Shown here one piece after another: positions 34,267 through 44,261 of a stretch of DNA of 64,000 bases (positions within the stretch are counted from its first letter, which is position 1; every line of letters starts with the position of its first letter). The notes below the pieces were generated by a model. The model was not told where the DNA came from and made no database searches. It worked only from the letters and a program-made list of their open reading frames with translations. Both the position numbers and the translations under genes were made by a program. This stretch comes from Snodgrassella alvi. GTDB lineage: Bacteria; Pseudomonadota; Gammaproteobacteria; Burkholderiales; Neisseriaceae. Where the stretch lies: positions 1-64,000 of the forward strand of contig NZ_MEIR01000065.1 in NCBI RefSeq assembly GCF_002777825.1. Reading direction: 5' to 3'.

Positions 34267-35058
34267 ATGAAAATCAAACACTGGCTGGCCGCTGCGGCCA
34301 TGGGCTCTACCCTGATTTTAACTGCCTGCGGTGGCAGTAATAACAATTCAACTTCGGCACCTGCCCAATCTGCGCCTGACAAAACCTATATTGTCGGCAC
34401 AAATGCGGAATTTGCGCCATTTGAATCTCGTACAGCGGGCGGCTCATTAACAGGTTTTGATGTTGACCTGATAAGTGCAATGGCTAAAGCAGGCAATTTC
34501 AAGGTACAGTTTAAAGACCAGCCATGGGACGGCTTGTTTGCCAGTCTGAATAATGGCGATCTGGATATCGTGGCCTCGGGTGTAACCATCACTGATGAAC
34601 GTAAACAGAGCATGACTTTCACTGATCCGTATTTTGATATTTCCATGATGGTACTGACACCGAAAGCAAAAACTTTCCATTCGCTTGCTGAATTAAACAA
34701 CATGCACCGTGTGGCTGTGGCAACAGGTCAGACTGGTGATCTGGCTGTTCAGAAAGTACTCGGTGCACAAAGCACCAAAATTGCCCGTTTTGACAGCGTG
34801 CCTTTAGCGATCAAGGAGCTGGAAAACGGCGGAGTTGAAGCAATGGTATCAGATGGGGCGGTCATCAGCAATTATATCAAGGCAAATGGTGCAGATAAAT
34901 TTACCATCAATAAAGTGCCTGAATTCGGAGTAGACCATTACGGCTTTGTTGTACGCAAGGGCGATACAGCCACGGCGGAAAAACTGAACGAAGCCCTGAA
35001 AAAAATTCGCGCCAGTGGTGAATATGAAAAAATTTATGCCAAATACTTCTCAAATTAA
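34267..35058 (+). CDS. Amino-acid ABC transporter substrate-binding lipoprotein
   Basis: 263 residues. A lipoprotein signal ends LILTAC (Cys21), followed by a Ser/Asn/Pro linker. The rest is a family 3 solute-binding fold: YIVGTNAEFAPFE, GFDVDLISAMAK, DGLFASLNNGDLDIVASGVTITDERK, and GVDHYGFVVRKGD. The family binds polar amino acids; the ligand cannot be told. No permease or ATPase gene is adjacent, and a terminator follows at once, so it is an orphan binding protein that must pair with a transporter encoded elsewhere. Confidence 0.9.
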   Translation: MKIKHWLAAAAMGSTLILTACGGSNNNSTSAPAQSAPDKTYIVGTNAEFAPFESRTAGGSLTGFDVDLISAMAKAGNFKVQFKDQPWDGLFASLNNGDLDIVASGVTITDERKQSMTFTDPYFDISMMVLTPKAKTFHSLAELNNMHRVAVATGQTGDLAVQKVLGAQSTKIARFDSVPLAIKELENGGVEAMVSDGAVISNYIKANGADKFTINKVPEFGVDHYGFVVRKGDTATAEKLNEALKKIRASGEYEKIYAKYFSN

Positions 35059-35081
35059 GCTATTTAGCTAGTGTCAGTTCA

Positions 35082-35110
35082 AGCCCGTTATATTGCATAA
35101 CGGGCTTTTG
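35082..35110 (+). terminator. Terminator after the binding-protein gene
   Basis: AGCCCGTTAT and ATAACGGGCT pair perfectly around ATTGC and are followed by TTTTG. Confidence 0.88.
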
Positions 35111-35239
35111 TGTTGCAATACAGCATGCAATATCGCGCTCTTTTAGCTACTCTGTCCTGCAGGGAAGTTAGCGCCCGATTTGGCTTTTGTTTTGCTGCGC
35201 TCTAAAATAGCCATTTTGTTCAAATAATCTAAAACAGAG

Positions 35240-36241
35240 ATGAGTTATCAGATAACTGTTTTACCAACTGGTGAAACTTATTGTGCTGAAAAGGGAGAAT
35301 CGCTGCTTAATGCGGCAATTGAACGCGGCATAATGCTACCGCATGCTTGTAAAAGCGGCTGCTGCGGAGCCTGCAAGGCTCGGTTAGTCAATGGCCAAAC
35401 TACCGAGATTAATGCTCAGGCAGCCCTAAACAGTAAAGATAATAATCAGCAGGATATTTTATTGTGTTGCCAGAGTGCAGAAAGTGATATTACTTTTTAT
35501 CTGCCGAATTATCAGGGTAAGAATAACCAGCCAGTGCAAACTCTGCCAGCACGAATAGATGATATCCGTTATTGTGTCAATGTTGCCATTGTCAGCCTAA
35601 AACTGGCACCCAAAAAGCATTTCAATTTTACTGCTGGACAATATATTGACATCGTTCTGCCTAATAATCTTCGCCGCAGCTATTCCATTGCCCGTTTTAA
35701 TGCTGATACCCGACAACTGGTTATTCATGTTCGCCGTCATACTAGTGGTGTATTTTCGGAACAGTTATTTGATGGCCGACTTCAGCCAAAAGATATCATT
35801 CATATTCATGGTCCACTAGGCTGCTTCCAGTTAAACTGGCTGCATAAACCACTAATTATGCTCGCTTCTGGTACTGGTATTGCTCCGATTGAAGCGATGC
35901 TGGCTGCACTGACGCAACAGCAATACCAGCAGGCTGTATATGTATATTGGGGCATGGCCGCTGAAGAGAATTTATATGATAGCGCTTTACTAGATAGACT
36001 CTGTGCTGGCCTGGCACAGGCGCAGTGGACGGCTGTATTATCGCGTGCATCAGCAACATGGCAAGGCGCTCAGGGATATGTACAGGATATTGCCTTAGCC
36101 AGACATCCTGATATGAGTAACTATGCAGTCTATGCATGCGGAAATCCGCAGATGATTGCCCACGCACAAATTTTATTTACCAGTGAAGCCAGTCTGGCAG
36201 AAGATGCTTTTTTTGCCGATAATTTCACTCCTGCTGCCTAA
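35240..36241 (+). CDS. 2Fe-2S / FAD oxidoreductase, CDP-glucoseen reductase-like
   Basis: 333 residues. Residues 1-90 are a plant-type ferredoxin domain with CKSGCCGACK and a later CC pair (LLCCQS). Then comes an FAD domain (RRSYSIARF) and an NAD domain (LASGTGIAPIEAML, YACGNPQM). Order and length fit AscD-like reductases of 3,6-dideoxysugar synthesis, but the same architecture serves oxygenase reductases. No sugar gene is adjacent, so the substrate is open. The phosphoethanolamine transferase gene starts seven bases after its stop. Confidence 0.85.
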   Translation: MSYQITVLPTGETYCAEKGESLLNAAIERGIMLPHACKSGCCGACKARLVNGQTTEINAQAALNSKDNNQQDILLCCQSAESDITFYLPNYQGKNNQPVQTLPARIDDIRYCVNVAIVSLKLAPKKHFNFTAGQYIDIVLPNNLRRSYSIARFNADTRQLVIHVRRHTSGVFSEQLFDGRLQPKDIIHIHGPLGCFQLNWLHKPLIMLASGTGIAPIEAMLAALTQQQYQQAVYVYWGMAAEENLYDSALLDRLCAGLAQAQWTAVLSRASATWQGAQGYVQDIALARHPDMSNYAVYACGNPQMIAHAQILFTSEASLAEDAFFADNFTPAA

Positions 36242-36248
36242 GTTATTT

Positions 36249-37832
36249 ATGAAACTGACACCACGTAAACATTACCTGTTAACTGTAGTACTCTTACTCA
36301 TTTACAGCATTGTAATGATTTATGCGCTGGCCTATCCACCCAATCCAAACCGGATTATTGAAACATGGCTGCTTACTCTGCTGTTACAGCGTTTCTGCCC
36401 ACGACTGTGGTACGGCCTGATGTGGTTAAGTACCATTATTATTCTACTCTATCATCCTACCGCTGCCCTTTATGGACGACCAAGTTTTGGTATTGTTGCC
36501 TCATTATTAAGTACCACCGTAAGTGAAGCAAGCGAATATATCGGTGCCATTTCATGGCGTACTTATCTTGCTACCCTTCTGCTGGCATCGGTACCATTAT
36601 TTGTTGTACGCTTGAGCCGCAATCTAGCTGTACCACGCTGGCGCGGCTACTGGGGCTTTTTGCTTGTCTTTATCCTTGTATTAATGACAGCCCAGACAGC
36701 CCGCAAAGGCTATACTAGTGGCGGTTTTGCTCTGCGCGCGCAACCAATAGAATTTCTGGCCGATGCCTATCTGCAACCACGTGCCTACTTTGCTGAACTG
36801 GCCAAACTGAAAGCAGACCTGGCCAAACCGGATAACTGGCAAATCAGCAGTAACCATCAGATTTACCGTAACTATGTATTGATTATTGGCGAAAGTATGC
36901 GTGCAGACTATATGCACCTGTACGGATTTAAATACACAAACACGCCATTTCTGGATAAACATGCCAATATTGTTATGGACAATATGCTGTCTGCCGGACC
37001 AAATACCCCAATCTCGCTATTACATGGCCTGACACTGAGCCATGGTAAACCATTCAGCATTCAGAATAATGTGATTACACTGGCCAAAAAGGCTGGCATG
37101 GATACTGCCTGGCTATCGAATCAGGGCGCACTGGGACAATATGATACTTCAATTTCTACCATTGCCCATCAGGCAAATCATGTTACCTTTCTGAAAACAA
37201 CTGGCTACGATTTTGGTGAACGCAGCTTCGACCATCAGCTTGTTGCGCCCTTAAAAAAAGTCCTTGCCCAGCCACTGACTACCTCGCAATCGCGCCTGAT
37301 TGTGCTGCACATTATGGGTTCACATCCCAATCCTTGTGATCGTCTGCCCCAACCACCACATCTTTACGTGGAGAATAACAACAGTAACTGTTATATTGAT
37401 AGTATCCGGCAGACGGATAGCCTGTTAGGCCAGATATATGCAACATTACAATCCAGCGGCCAGCCATTCAGCATGCTGTACTTTAGCGACCACGGCTTAA
37501 GCCATGATAAAAACACTTATGAGAAAAACAGTATCGTGCGGTCGGCCAGCATTCTGCGCCATAACGACCATTTCTATCAAAACTATCATGTGCCACTAGT
37601 GGTTATAAACAGCGATCAATCTGGACAATCACGCAATAAAGCACAGCGCAGTGGTCTGGAACTTTTGGATGGAATAGCGCAGTGGCTAGGTATCCGTACA
37701 CCACAATTACCTTATAGCGAGCAGTTTTTTAGTACGGTTGACAGCACACAGCTTCAGGTTCTTGATTTCAATCAGCGCTTACAGTCTGTAAACCAGCTGC
37801 AAAGCGACCCACTACCCGCTAATTTGCGTTAA
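36249..37832 (+). CDS. Phosphoethanolamine transferase (sulfatase fold), paralogue 1
   Basis: 527 residues from MKLTPRKHYL; longer frames overlap the upstream gene. Five hydrophobic segments cover about 1-165, then a periplasmic sulfatase-like domain: IIGESMRADYMHLYGF, the nucleophile region NTPISLLHGLTLS, VLHIMGSHPNPC and YFSDHGLSHD, which give the metal ligands. The family moves phosphoethanolamine from phosphatidylethanolamine to lipid A or core sugar, lowering negative charge and sensitivity to cationic peptides. A similar gene lies at 55387-56979. Acceptor not determinable. Confidence 0.86.
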   Translation: MKLTPRKHYLLTVVLLLIYSIVMIYALAYPPNPNRIIETWLLTLLLQRFCPRLWYGLMWLSTIIILLYHPTAALYGRPSFGIVASLLSTTVSEASEYIGAISWRTYLATLLLASVPLFVVRLSRNLAVPRWRGYWGFLLVFILVLMTAQTARKGYTSGGFALRAQPIEFLADAYLQPRAYFAELAKLKADLAKPDNWQISSNHQIYRNYVLIIGESMRADYMHLYGFKYTNTPFLDKHANIVMDNMLSAGPNTPISLLHGLTLSHGKPFSIQNNVITLAKKAGMDTAWLSNQGALGQYDTSISTIAHQANHVTFLKTTGYDFGERSFDHQLVAPLKKVLAQPLTTSQSRLIVLHIMGSHPNPCDRLPQPPHLYVENNNSNCYIDSIRQTDSLLGQIYATLQSSGQPFSMLYFSDHGLSHDKNTYEKNSIVRSASILRHNDHFYQNYHVPLVVINSDQSGQSRNKAQRSGLELLDGIAQWLGIRTPQLPYSEQFFSTVDSTQLQVLDFNQRLQSVNQLQSDPLPANLR

Positions 37833-38021
37833 ATTATTTTATCATCTCTCCTGTTTTCATTAATAAAGCAAATATCTCTGTTTATAAATAAAACTGAAAT
37901 ATTTACTTTATACAGGATTATGTCTGATTAAACCTTCTTACTTGACTTATATCAAAACACTTATAATCAAAAGCCTTATAATGAATTTACTTTGATTGGT
38001 TTCCTCTTGATGTGTGTGTTT

Positions 38022-38050
38022 AAGTGTGGCATTTAGCCACACTTTTTTTT
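38022..38050 (+). terminator. Terminator after the phosphoethanolamine transferase gene
   Basis: AAGTGTGGC and GCCACACTT form a 9-bp stem around ATTTA with eight T's after it. Confidence 0.85.
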
Positions 38051-38077
38051 ATCTGTAATTTAGATTTTTTAACATAA

Positions 38078-40372
38078 TTATTCAATAGCTACTGATTCAA
38101 GTTTTTTCCTGTCAGACAACTGTGAAACAGAAAAATCCAATATCACTTCATCTGACTGTGGTAGATAATCAATAACCACATCACCACCCTCACTTAAGCG
38201 TCCGAACAATAACTCATCTGCCAGCAATTTACGAATCCGCTCCTGAATCAGACGATGCATCGGTCGTGCGCCCAGTGCAGCATCAAAACCATGTTTGGCC
38301 AGATAAGTACGCAGAGCCGATGTAAATTCGGCCACCACCTGTTTGGATAGTAACTGCTGTTCCAGCGCCAGCAAGAATTTGTCCACCACTTTGATAATTA
38401 TCTCTTTACTCAATGCCTTAAACGGCACAATAGCATCAAGCCGATTGCGAAATTCGGGAGTAAAGGCTTTTTGAATCGCAGCCAGACTATCCGCCTGCTC
38501 ACGCTTTCCTGTGAAGCCTATATTGGGTTTGGCCAGCTCGGCTGCGCCTGCATTAGTGGTCATAATGACAATTACGTTGCGAAAATCTGCACTACGCCCA
38601 TTATTATCTGTAAGTTTGGCATAATCCATCACCTGCAATAATATATTGAATACATCTGGATGCGCTTTTTCAATTTCATCCAGCAGTAGCACACAATAAG
38701 GCTGTTTATTGATCGCATCCGTTAAGAGGCCACCCTGCTCATAACCCACATAACCCGGCGGCGAACCAATCAGGCGCGAAACAGCATGTCGTTCCATATA
38801 TTCCGACATATCAAAACGCAGTAATGGTAAATCCAGCAACAGTGCCAACTGCTTGGCTACCTCGGTTTTACCCACGCCTGTCGGACCAGCAAACAGAAAA
38901 CTGCCAATCGGCTTATCTGCCTGTTTTAAGCCAGAACGCGCCATCTTTATCGAAGCAGCCAGTACATCAATAGCCTGATCCTGTCCAAACACCTTAGCTT
39001 TCAGATTATCTGCCAGAAAACGCAGCACCTGCTTGTCGTCATGTGAAACTGTGGTTTCCGGAATACGCGCAACTTTAGCAACAATCGCCTCAATCTCTGC
39101 ACGCCCAATAACCTTGCGTTGTTTGGATTTAGGCTGGATTTTCTGTGCCGCTGCTGCTTCATCAATGATATCGATGGCCTTGTCAGGTAAAAACCGCTCA
39201 TTGATATAACGTGCAGACAACTCGGCCGCAGCCTGCAACGCCGCACGGGTATAACGCACCTGATGAAAATGCTCAAATGCCGGCCGTAATCCTTGCAATA
39301 TTTGTACTGTTTCTGGTACAGATGGTTCCACCACATCTATCTTCTGAAAGCGTCGGCTCAAAGCATGGTCTTTATCAAAAATGGTACGATACTCCTGATA
39401 GGTTGTAGCACCTATACAACGCATACTTCCCTTAGCTAGTGCCGGTTTAAGCAGATTGGAGGCATCCATCGTACCGCCAGACACACTGCCGGCACCAATA
39501 ATGGTATGAATCTCGTCAACAAACAATACAGCCTTATCCAGTTCACTTAATTCCTTGATAACTGACTTCAGCCGGGCCTCAAAATCCCCGCGGTATTTGG
39601 TGCCAGCCAGTAAAGCCCCCATATCCAGCGAAAAAACCACCGAACCTTTAATCGATTCAGGCACCTTTTCATGTACCAGCAAATAAGCCAGCCCTTCTGC
39701 CAAAGCTGTTTTACCTACACCAGCCTCCCCCACCAGCAAAGGATTATTCTTGCGTCGCCGGCACAAAGTCTGAATCAGGCGTTGCATTTCCTCATTGCGG
39801 CCAATCAGTGGATCAATCCGGCCAGCCAGTACCTCCATATTCAGATTCACCGTATAGTGCTCTAAAGCCTTTATTTCCGGCTTGACTGCCTCATTTTCAT
39901 TACTCTGTTCAGTATCTTGATCCTGAGTAAGATTAGAATTGCCTAGAGTCAGATAGCGCAGTACATCCAAACGATTTACCGATTGTGATTCAAGAAAATA
40001 CACTGCATGACTGTCCTTTTCAGACATAATAGCCATCAGTACATCTACCGGCGTTACCTCACCTTTAGTTTGGGCTGCACGCACATGCACAATAGCCTGT
40101 TGCAAAACACGCTGAAAACCAAGTGTTGGTTGCAATTCTGATTTTTCCAGCTCACTTTCCGACAACACAGGTGTATTTTCATGAATACTTTGCTGTAACT
40201 GTTTGGCCAGCAGGCTGTTGTCCACGCCAACAGCCTGCAATACTTCACTTACGTCTTCACTTTGCTGCAACAGGCCGAGCAGTAAATGTTCAATACCAAT
40301 AAATTCAAAAGCATGGCCGCGAGCTTCGGCATAAACATACTGCAGAATTTTTTCAAGCTGTGCCGAAATCAT
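38078..40372 (-). CDS. clpA: ATP-dependent Clp protease ATP-binding subunit ClpA
   Basis: 764 residues. It has an N-domain (1-140), then two AAA+ modules: Walker A GEAGVGKTALAEG near 215 with Walker B VLFVDEIHT, and GPTGVGKTEVAKQ near 495 with VLLLDEIEKAHPDV. The family's C-terminal D2-small domain is present. It unfolds ssrA-tagged and N-degron substrates for ClpP. GGAGG precedes the ATG. clpS lies upstream on the same strand, 147 bases away, in the usual pairing. Confidence 0.96.
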   Translation of the reverse strand: MISAQLEKILQYVYAEARGHAFEFIGIEHLLLGLLQQSEDVSEVLQAVGVDNSLLAKQLQQSIHENTPVLSESELEKSELQPTLGFQRVLQQAIVHVRAAQTKGEVTPVDVLMAIMSEKDSHAVYFLESQSVNRLDVLRYLTLGNSNLTQDQDTEQSNENEAVKPEIKALEHYTVNLNMEVLAGRIDPLIGRNEEMQRLIQTLCRRRKNNPLLVGEAGVGKTALAEGLAYLLVHEKVPESIKGSVVFSLDMGALLAGTKYRGDFEARLKSVIKELSELDKAVLFVDEIHTIIGAGSVSGGTMDASNLLKPALAKGSMRCIGATTYQEYRTIFDKDHALSRRFQKIDVVEPSVPETVQILQGLRPAFEHFHQVRYTRAALQAAAELSARYINERFLPDKAIDIIDEAAAAQKIQPKSKQRKVIGRAEIEAIVAKVARIPETTVSHDDKQVLRFLADNLKAKVFGQDQAIDVLAASIKMARSGLKQADKPIGSFLFAGPTGVGKTEVAKQLALLLDLPLLRFDMSEYMERHAVSRLIGSPPGYVGYEQGGLLTDAINKQPYCVLLLDEIEKAHPDVFNILLQVMDYAKLTDNNGRSADFRNVIVIMTTNAGAAELAKPNIGFTGKREQADSLAAIQKAFTPEFRNRLDAIVPFKALSKEIIIKVVDKFLLALEQQLLSKQVVAEFTSALRTYLAKHGFDAALGARPMHRLIQERIRKLLADELLFGRLSEGGDVVIDYLPQSDEVILDFSVSQLSDRKKLESVAIE

Positions 40373-40519
40373 ATTCGACCTCCTGACAAAGTAACGTTAT
40401 TAATTATGAATGTGACCAAATTCATCCATTTGCTTAAACATGAAGCATATACGATAAAATTCAAGTAACACCTATAGGATATTTCATTTCACATATACAC
40501 TTAACATAAATCAGCAATT

Positions 40520-40825
40520 TCAAGCCTCTTCAACCAGACATTGCAACGGAAAGCCGGCCGCCTCAGCCCGCGATAAAACCTGATTGCATCTGGTTTCGGC
40601 GATGTCTTTCTGGAACACACCACATACTCCACGCCCAGATTCATGCACCATCAGCATGATGGCAATGGCCTGCGTGTGTGGTAAATGAAATACATCTATC
40701 AACACCGCCACCACAAAATCCATTGGGGTATAGTCATCATTCAACAATACCACCTTATAGCGCTTTGGCGGCCTTAACACGGTTTCCTGATTCTGGCTAA
40801 CAGTTTGTGTCTTCGTATTTGACAT
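40520..40825 (-). CDS. clpS: ClpAP adaptor ClpS
   Basis: 101 residues. The core PKRYKVVLLNDDYTPMDFVV is diagnostic, with the N-degron pocket residues (Asp-Asp, then His of HESGRGVCGV). It binds the ClpA N-domain and delivers N-degron proteins. No clear ribosome binding site is seen before the ATG at 40825. Confidence 0.95.
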   Translation of the reverse strand: MSNTKTQTVSQNQETVLRPPKRYKVVLLNDDYTPMDFVVAVLIDVFHLPHTQAIAIMLMVHESGRGVCGVFQKDIAETRCNQVLSRAEAAGFPLQCLVEEA

Positions 40826-40900
40826 TGTGCATAAATCTACATGTATCTGTGGGTTTTTAGTAACGGTTTTAATAATTTTATCATTTTTCAGTAAGCTTGC

Positions 40901-40929
40901 TTGACGTTAGTTCTTAACCTATGTAAAAA
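40901..40929 (+). promoter_or_regulatory. Probable cspA promoter
   Basis: TTGACG and TAAAAA are separated by 17 bases. The start would give an untranslated leader of roughly 115 bases before cspA, as is usual for cold-shock genes whose leader folds differently at low temperature. Confidence 0.45.
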
Positions 40930-41051
40930 GACTACTTAACAAGTCAGACATGGGCTGCTAGACAAACTATTGTACAGTCGTTCACTACTTTGTTGGTCTT
41001 ACTGTGTCGAAAACTTGTTCTTTATTTTGTTTTTTATGTATAGGAAGTTTC

Positions 41052-41255
41052 ATGGCAACTGGTATTGTTAAGTGGTTTAACGACGCTAAAGGTTTTGGTT
41101 TTATTACACCAGATGAAGGTGGCGAAGATTTGTTTGCACATTTCTCTGCAATCAACATGAATGGGTTCAAAACCTTGAAAGAAGGTCAACGTGTATCCTT
41201 TGATGTGACCACCGGTCCAAAAGGTAAACAAGCGGCCAACATTCAGGCAGCTTAA
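41052..41255 (+). CDS. cspA: Cold-shock protein, CspA family
   Basis: 67 residues from [10 protein letters not shown], preceded by AGGAAG. RNA-binding motifs RNP1 (KGFGFITP) and RNP2 (DLFAHFSAI) are intact. These proteins melt RNA secondary structure; members of this length can be cold-induced or constitutive. A terminator follows. Confidence 0.96.
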   Translation: MATGIVKWFNDAKGFGFITPDEGGEDLFAHFSAINMNGFKTLKEGQRVSFDVTTGPKGKQAANIQAA

Positions 41256-41284
41256 TCTTAGCCGGTTGTCCGGTTAGTATAAAG

Positions 41285-41310
41285 ATAGCGGCAAATGCCG
41301 CTATTTTCTG
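41285..41310 (+). terminator. Terminator after cspA
   Basis: ATAGCGGC and GCCGCTAT form an 8-bp stem around AAAT and are followed by TTTT. Confidence 0.85.
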
Positions 41311-41640
41311 TTTGGCACTGAAAATACACTTATACTACTACCAGTAGCTCGTTATTTATCAATATCGTCTGTACCTGATGGGGGCAATTGGCCAGCCATG
41401 AATTTTCAGGCAAATCTGATTCAATCGGAATTCAAAACATCATCTAATTGTGTCGATTGTCTCTGGCTGGCCTTTTCTAATCTCCATCTTACATTCAAAT
41501 TTATAGCTCCCGCTTACCTCTGCTCCAGATAAACCGATTATTTGGTAATAAAATTCCACAAGCTGATATTTTTAAATATCACAACATACTCCTTGTTTTG
41601 CAGCTACCCTAAAAAGCATAGTGCATCTGTCAATCTCAAG
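41311..41640. other. Intergenic, no gene seen
   Basis: About 330 bases between two convergent terminators (cspA and uraA). No coding frame or structure I can support. Confidence 0.6.
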
Positions 41641-41680
41641 ATACAAAAAAAATCGCAGCGCCCAGGCAACTGCGATTTTG
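41641..41680 (-). terminator. Terminator after uraA
   Basis: On the minus strand AAAATCGCAG and CTGCGATTTT pair over 10 bases and run into a T tract. Confidence 0.82.
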
Positions 41681-41703
41681 CGATAAATCGAGAAAGTAAC
41701 CAA

Positions 41704-42939
41704 TCAGACCTGAGAAGATGATTTTACTGGCAACAATAAATTCAGCACTATCGCCAACAAAGCACATAAGCCCACACCGGCAAATGCCATAGTGCCAATT
41801 TTCACTACCATACCACCAACACCCACAATCAGCACCGAACTCACAATAACCAGATTACGTGGTTCCATTAAATCCACTTTGGCATCAATCAACGTTTTCA
41901 AACCCAGTGAAGCAATCGTACCAAACAGCAACAGCATAATTCCCCCCATCACAGGCAGCGGAATGGAGCTGAGAAACGCATTAAACTTGCCAAAAAAAGC
42001 CATAAAAATCGCAAATACAGCCGCCCACGTCATAATCGCCGGATTACTGTTTTTAGTAATCATCACTGCTCCAGTTACCTCACCATAAGTAGTCACAGGA
42101 GGGCCACCAATTAAACCGGCAATACACACCCCCAAACCATCACCTGCCAAAGTACGATGCAAACCTGGGTCTTTTACATAATCATGGCCGGTTACCTTAC
42201 CAATAGCCATAATCCCCCCAATATGCTCAATAGCAGGTGCAATGGCTACTGGCAGCATAAATAGCGCTGCCTGCCAGTTAACTTGCGGCGTTGTAAAATG
42301 AGGTATTGCAAACCACGGCGCCGCAGCCATCGCACTGGTATCCACCATTCCAGTTAACCACGCCATAATATAGCCTGCAGCCACACCAATCAGGATGGGA
42401 ATCAAGCGCATCATCTTGCTGCCAAATACCGTTACAATCACTGTAATGGCAAATGTAAAACCTGACAGTAGCAGAGAATGCACATAATCCACCACCTGTT
42501 TGTCACCCGATCTGCCCATGGCCATATTACAGGCTACCACCGCTACCGATAATCCAATCACCATAATAACCGGCCCAATTACCACTGGTGGCAGCAAACG
42601 GTGTACCGAAGCCAGCCCACGCCATTTAATCAGTGCGGCAAAAACAAAATACATAAAGCCGGCAGCAAACAGACCAAACATGGTAGAAGCCAGCCCCCAC
42701 TCCTGCATGGCGTAAATGATTGGAGCAATAAATGCAAACGAAGAACCCAGATAAATCGGTACTTTGCGTTTAGTACAGATTTGAAACAATAAAGTACCAA
42801 TACCAGCACCCATCAACGCCAGTGCGGGGTTCAACCCCGTCAGCAGCGGTACCAGAACCATGGCACCGAATGCAACAAATAGGATTTGTGCGCCTGCAAG
42901 CGCAAGTTTGAAATGGTGTCCCACCCTGACACTCCCCAT
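41704..42939 (-). CDS. uraA: Uracil/xanthine permease (NCS2 family)
   Basis: 411 residues with about 13-14 hydrophobic segments. Motifs: KVPIYLGSSFAFIAP, the Glu/His segment AIAPAIEHIGGI (substrate-binding Glu) and GGPPVTTYGEVTGAV near residue 280, the uracil-binding loop. It imports uracil with protons. The ATG at 42939 lacks a ribosome binding site; a GTG at 42924 has GGGGAG upstream and may be the real start. No pyrimidine gene is adjacent. Confidence 0.9.
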   Translation of the reverse strand: MGSVRVGHHFKLALAGAQILFVAFGAMVLVPLLTGLNPALALMGAGIGTLLFQICTKRKVPIYLGSSFAFIAPIIYAMQEWGLASTMFGLFAAGFMYFVFAALIKWRGLASVHRLLPPVVIGPVIMVIGLSVAVVACNMAMGRSGDKQVVDYVHSLLLSGFTFAITVIVTVFGSKMMRLIPILIGVAAGYIMAWLTGMVDTSAMAAAPWFAIPHFTTPQVNWQAALFMLPVAIAPAIEHIGGIMAIGKVTGHDYVKDPGLHRTLAGDGLGVCIAGLIGGPPVTTYGEVTGAVMITKNSNPAIMTWAAVFAIFMAFFGKFNAFLSSIPLPVMGGIMLLLFGTIASLGLKTLIDAKVDLMEPRNLVIVSSVLIVGVGGMVVKIGTMAFAGVGLCALLAIVLNLLLPVKSSSQV

Positions 42940-43126
42940 TAAATAAACAAAACCGTTTATTATAATATAGAGCGATATAAAAAATAGTTATAGTTTGTCG
43001 TTCATAAGCTAAGGCTTGAATATTTTAATTAACCAAAAAAACAGCAGTTTATTTGTAAAATAAAAAAATAAATCTTAAAAGGGCTTGCGCAATTTAATTT
43101 TATTGCGCATAATGCGCCTCTCTTTC

Positions 43127-43202
43127 GCCGGCATAGCTCAGTTGGTAGAGCAGCTGACTTGTAATCAGAAGGTCCCGAGTTCGACTCTTGGTGTCGGCAC
43201 CA
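43127..43202 (+). tRNA. tRNA-Thr (anticodon TGT)
   Basis: 76 bases with CCA encoded. Acceptor GCCGGCA/TGTCGGC, D arm GCTCAGTTGGTAGAGC, anticodon stem CTGAC/ATCAG with loop TTGTAA and anticodon TGT at 43160-43162, T arm ending TTCGACTC. It reads ACA and probably other ACN threonine codons. Confidence 0.96.
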
Positions 43203-43208
43203 ATTCTA

Positions 43209-43242
43209 AAAATAGCGTAACCAGTGGTTACGCTATTTTTTT
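43209..43242 (+). terminator. Terminator after tRNA-Thr
   Basis: AATAGCGTAACC and GGTTACGCTATT pair over 12 bases around AGT, followed by seven T's. Confidence 0.9.
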
Positions 43243-43628
43243 AGCTAAAGGAATTTGTGCTCAATCAGGATTTAACTTTCTTGTTATGGCGCATTAGTTT
43301 TAGTTGATTACTTTGCTGGTTAGCCTATCTAAGCAGAAAAATTTAATTCATACCCTATTTTAAAAATATCCTGACCGTTTTACCTTATTAATAATAAATA
43401 AAAAAGCTGGCAAAAGCCCTAAAAATTTGCTTGCTTTATTACTAAATAAAATTTACATTGTAAAAAACTAAATTTTTAATCAGATGTAATTTAAGAATGA
43501 TTATGTTAATACGGAAGAGAAAATTCTAAATATAGCATTTCATCAAAGTGGGACTACATATAATATTGCCGAGGACAAGGTTTTTTTGACTCACCTGTCA
43601 GTGCAATTAATCATGATTGGTAAACAAC
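43243..43628. other. Intergenic, no gene seen
   Basis: About 385 AT-rich bases between the tRNA terminator and the interrupted small gene. Nothing I can support. Confidence 0.55.
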
Positions 43629-43940
43629 ATGGATAAAATAGACATCCAACTGGAACATTTAGCTGAAATCAATACGCGAGCAAATCAACTATTTGCTAAT
43701 ATTGATCAATTTGCTCATGATCTTCAGCGGAAATACAACTTTTATCCAGATCTAACTGTATATGCATGTGCTTGCGCATTAGGGCATATATCAGACATTA
43801 ATATGTTAATTTATTCATTGAATCCCTAGCTGGCACCAGCATATTTACAAGACACTGATTACAAATCTATTACCGAGCGAACCAGAGAGGAAAAAAAAGA
43901 ATTTGACGAATCCATTGCCAGAGATGTAGAAGAAAATTAA
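43629..43940 (+). pseudogene. Small gene interrupted by an in-frame TAG
   Basis: From ATG at 43629 the frame reads MDKIDIQLEHLAEINTRANQ and goes on to LIYSLNP, a TAG at 43827-43829, and then, without frame change, LAPAYLQDTDYKSITERTRE to DVEEN and TAA at 43938-43940. Codon use and hydrophilic character continue past the stop, so a protein of about 103 residues was broken by a single nonsense change. I do not recognise it. The first part (66 residues) may still be made. Confidence 0.55.
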
Positions 43941-44121
43941 TTTTTCAAAAGCTCCTTCAGAAGCTTTTCCCTTTGCCAAATTTTCTATACCTCTTAGATA
44001 CAATAGGTTATTTATTCATATAACTTAAATAAGAAACTAACATATACTCTTGATTGCGCATGAATAAATTATATAAGTTATTGTAATATATAAAATCATC
44101 CAAATATTTTTAACTCAATTA
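43941..44121. other. Intergenic before the efflux operon
   Basis: It holds a weak hairpin AAAAGCT...AGCTTTT at about 43946-43969 that may end the interrupted gene. The rest, together with 44152-44305, contains only the promoter and leader hairpin listed separately. Confidence 0.45.
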
Positions 44122-44151
44122 TTGACAACCTGAAATAGACAGACTTATAAA
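44122..44151 (+). promoter_or_regulatory. Probable promoter of the efflux operon
   Basis: TTGACA and TATAAA are separated by 18 bases. Transcription would start near 44158, leaving a leader of about 150 bases before the first gene. Confidence 0.5.
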
Positions 44152-44215
44152 AAATTACAAAGATTGTTCGTAGAAATCAATATTTTGTTTTAAAATGCTT
44201 CAAGCAATACCTAAA

Positions 44216-44261
44216 CTATCCATCCATCTGGATTTATTCAGGCTAAATGGATAGCATTTTT
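44216..44261 (+). promoter_or_regulatory. Leader hairpin with T run, possible attenuator
   Basis: CTATCCAT at 44216-44223 pairs with ATGGATAG at 44247-44254 and is followed by CATTTTTAATT. It lies between the probable promoter and the first efflux gene, where a conditional terminator would sit. The loop of 23 bases can form a competing small hairpin (ATCCATCTGGAT). Confidence 0.35.
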
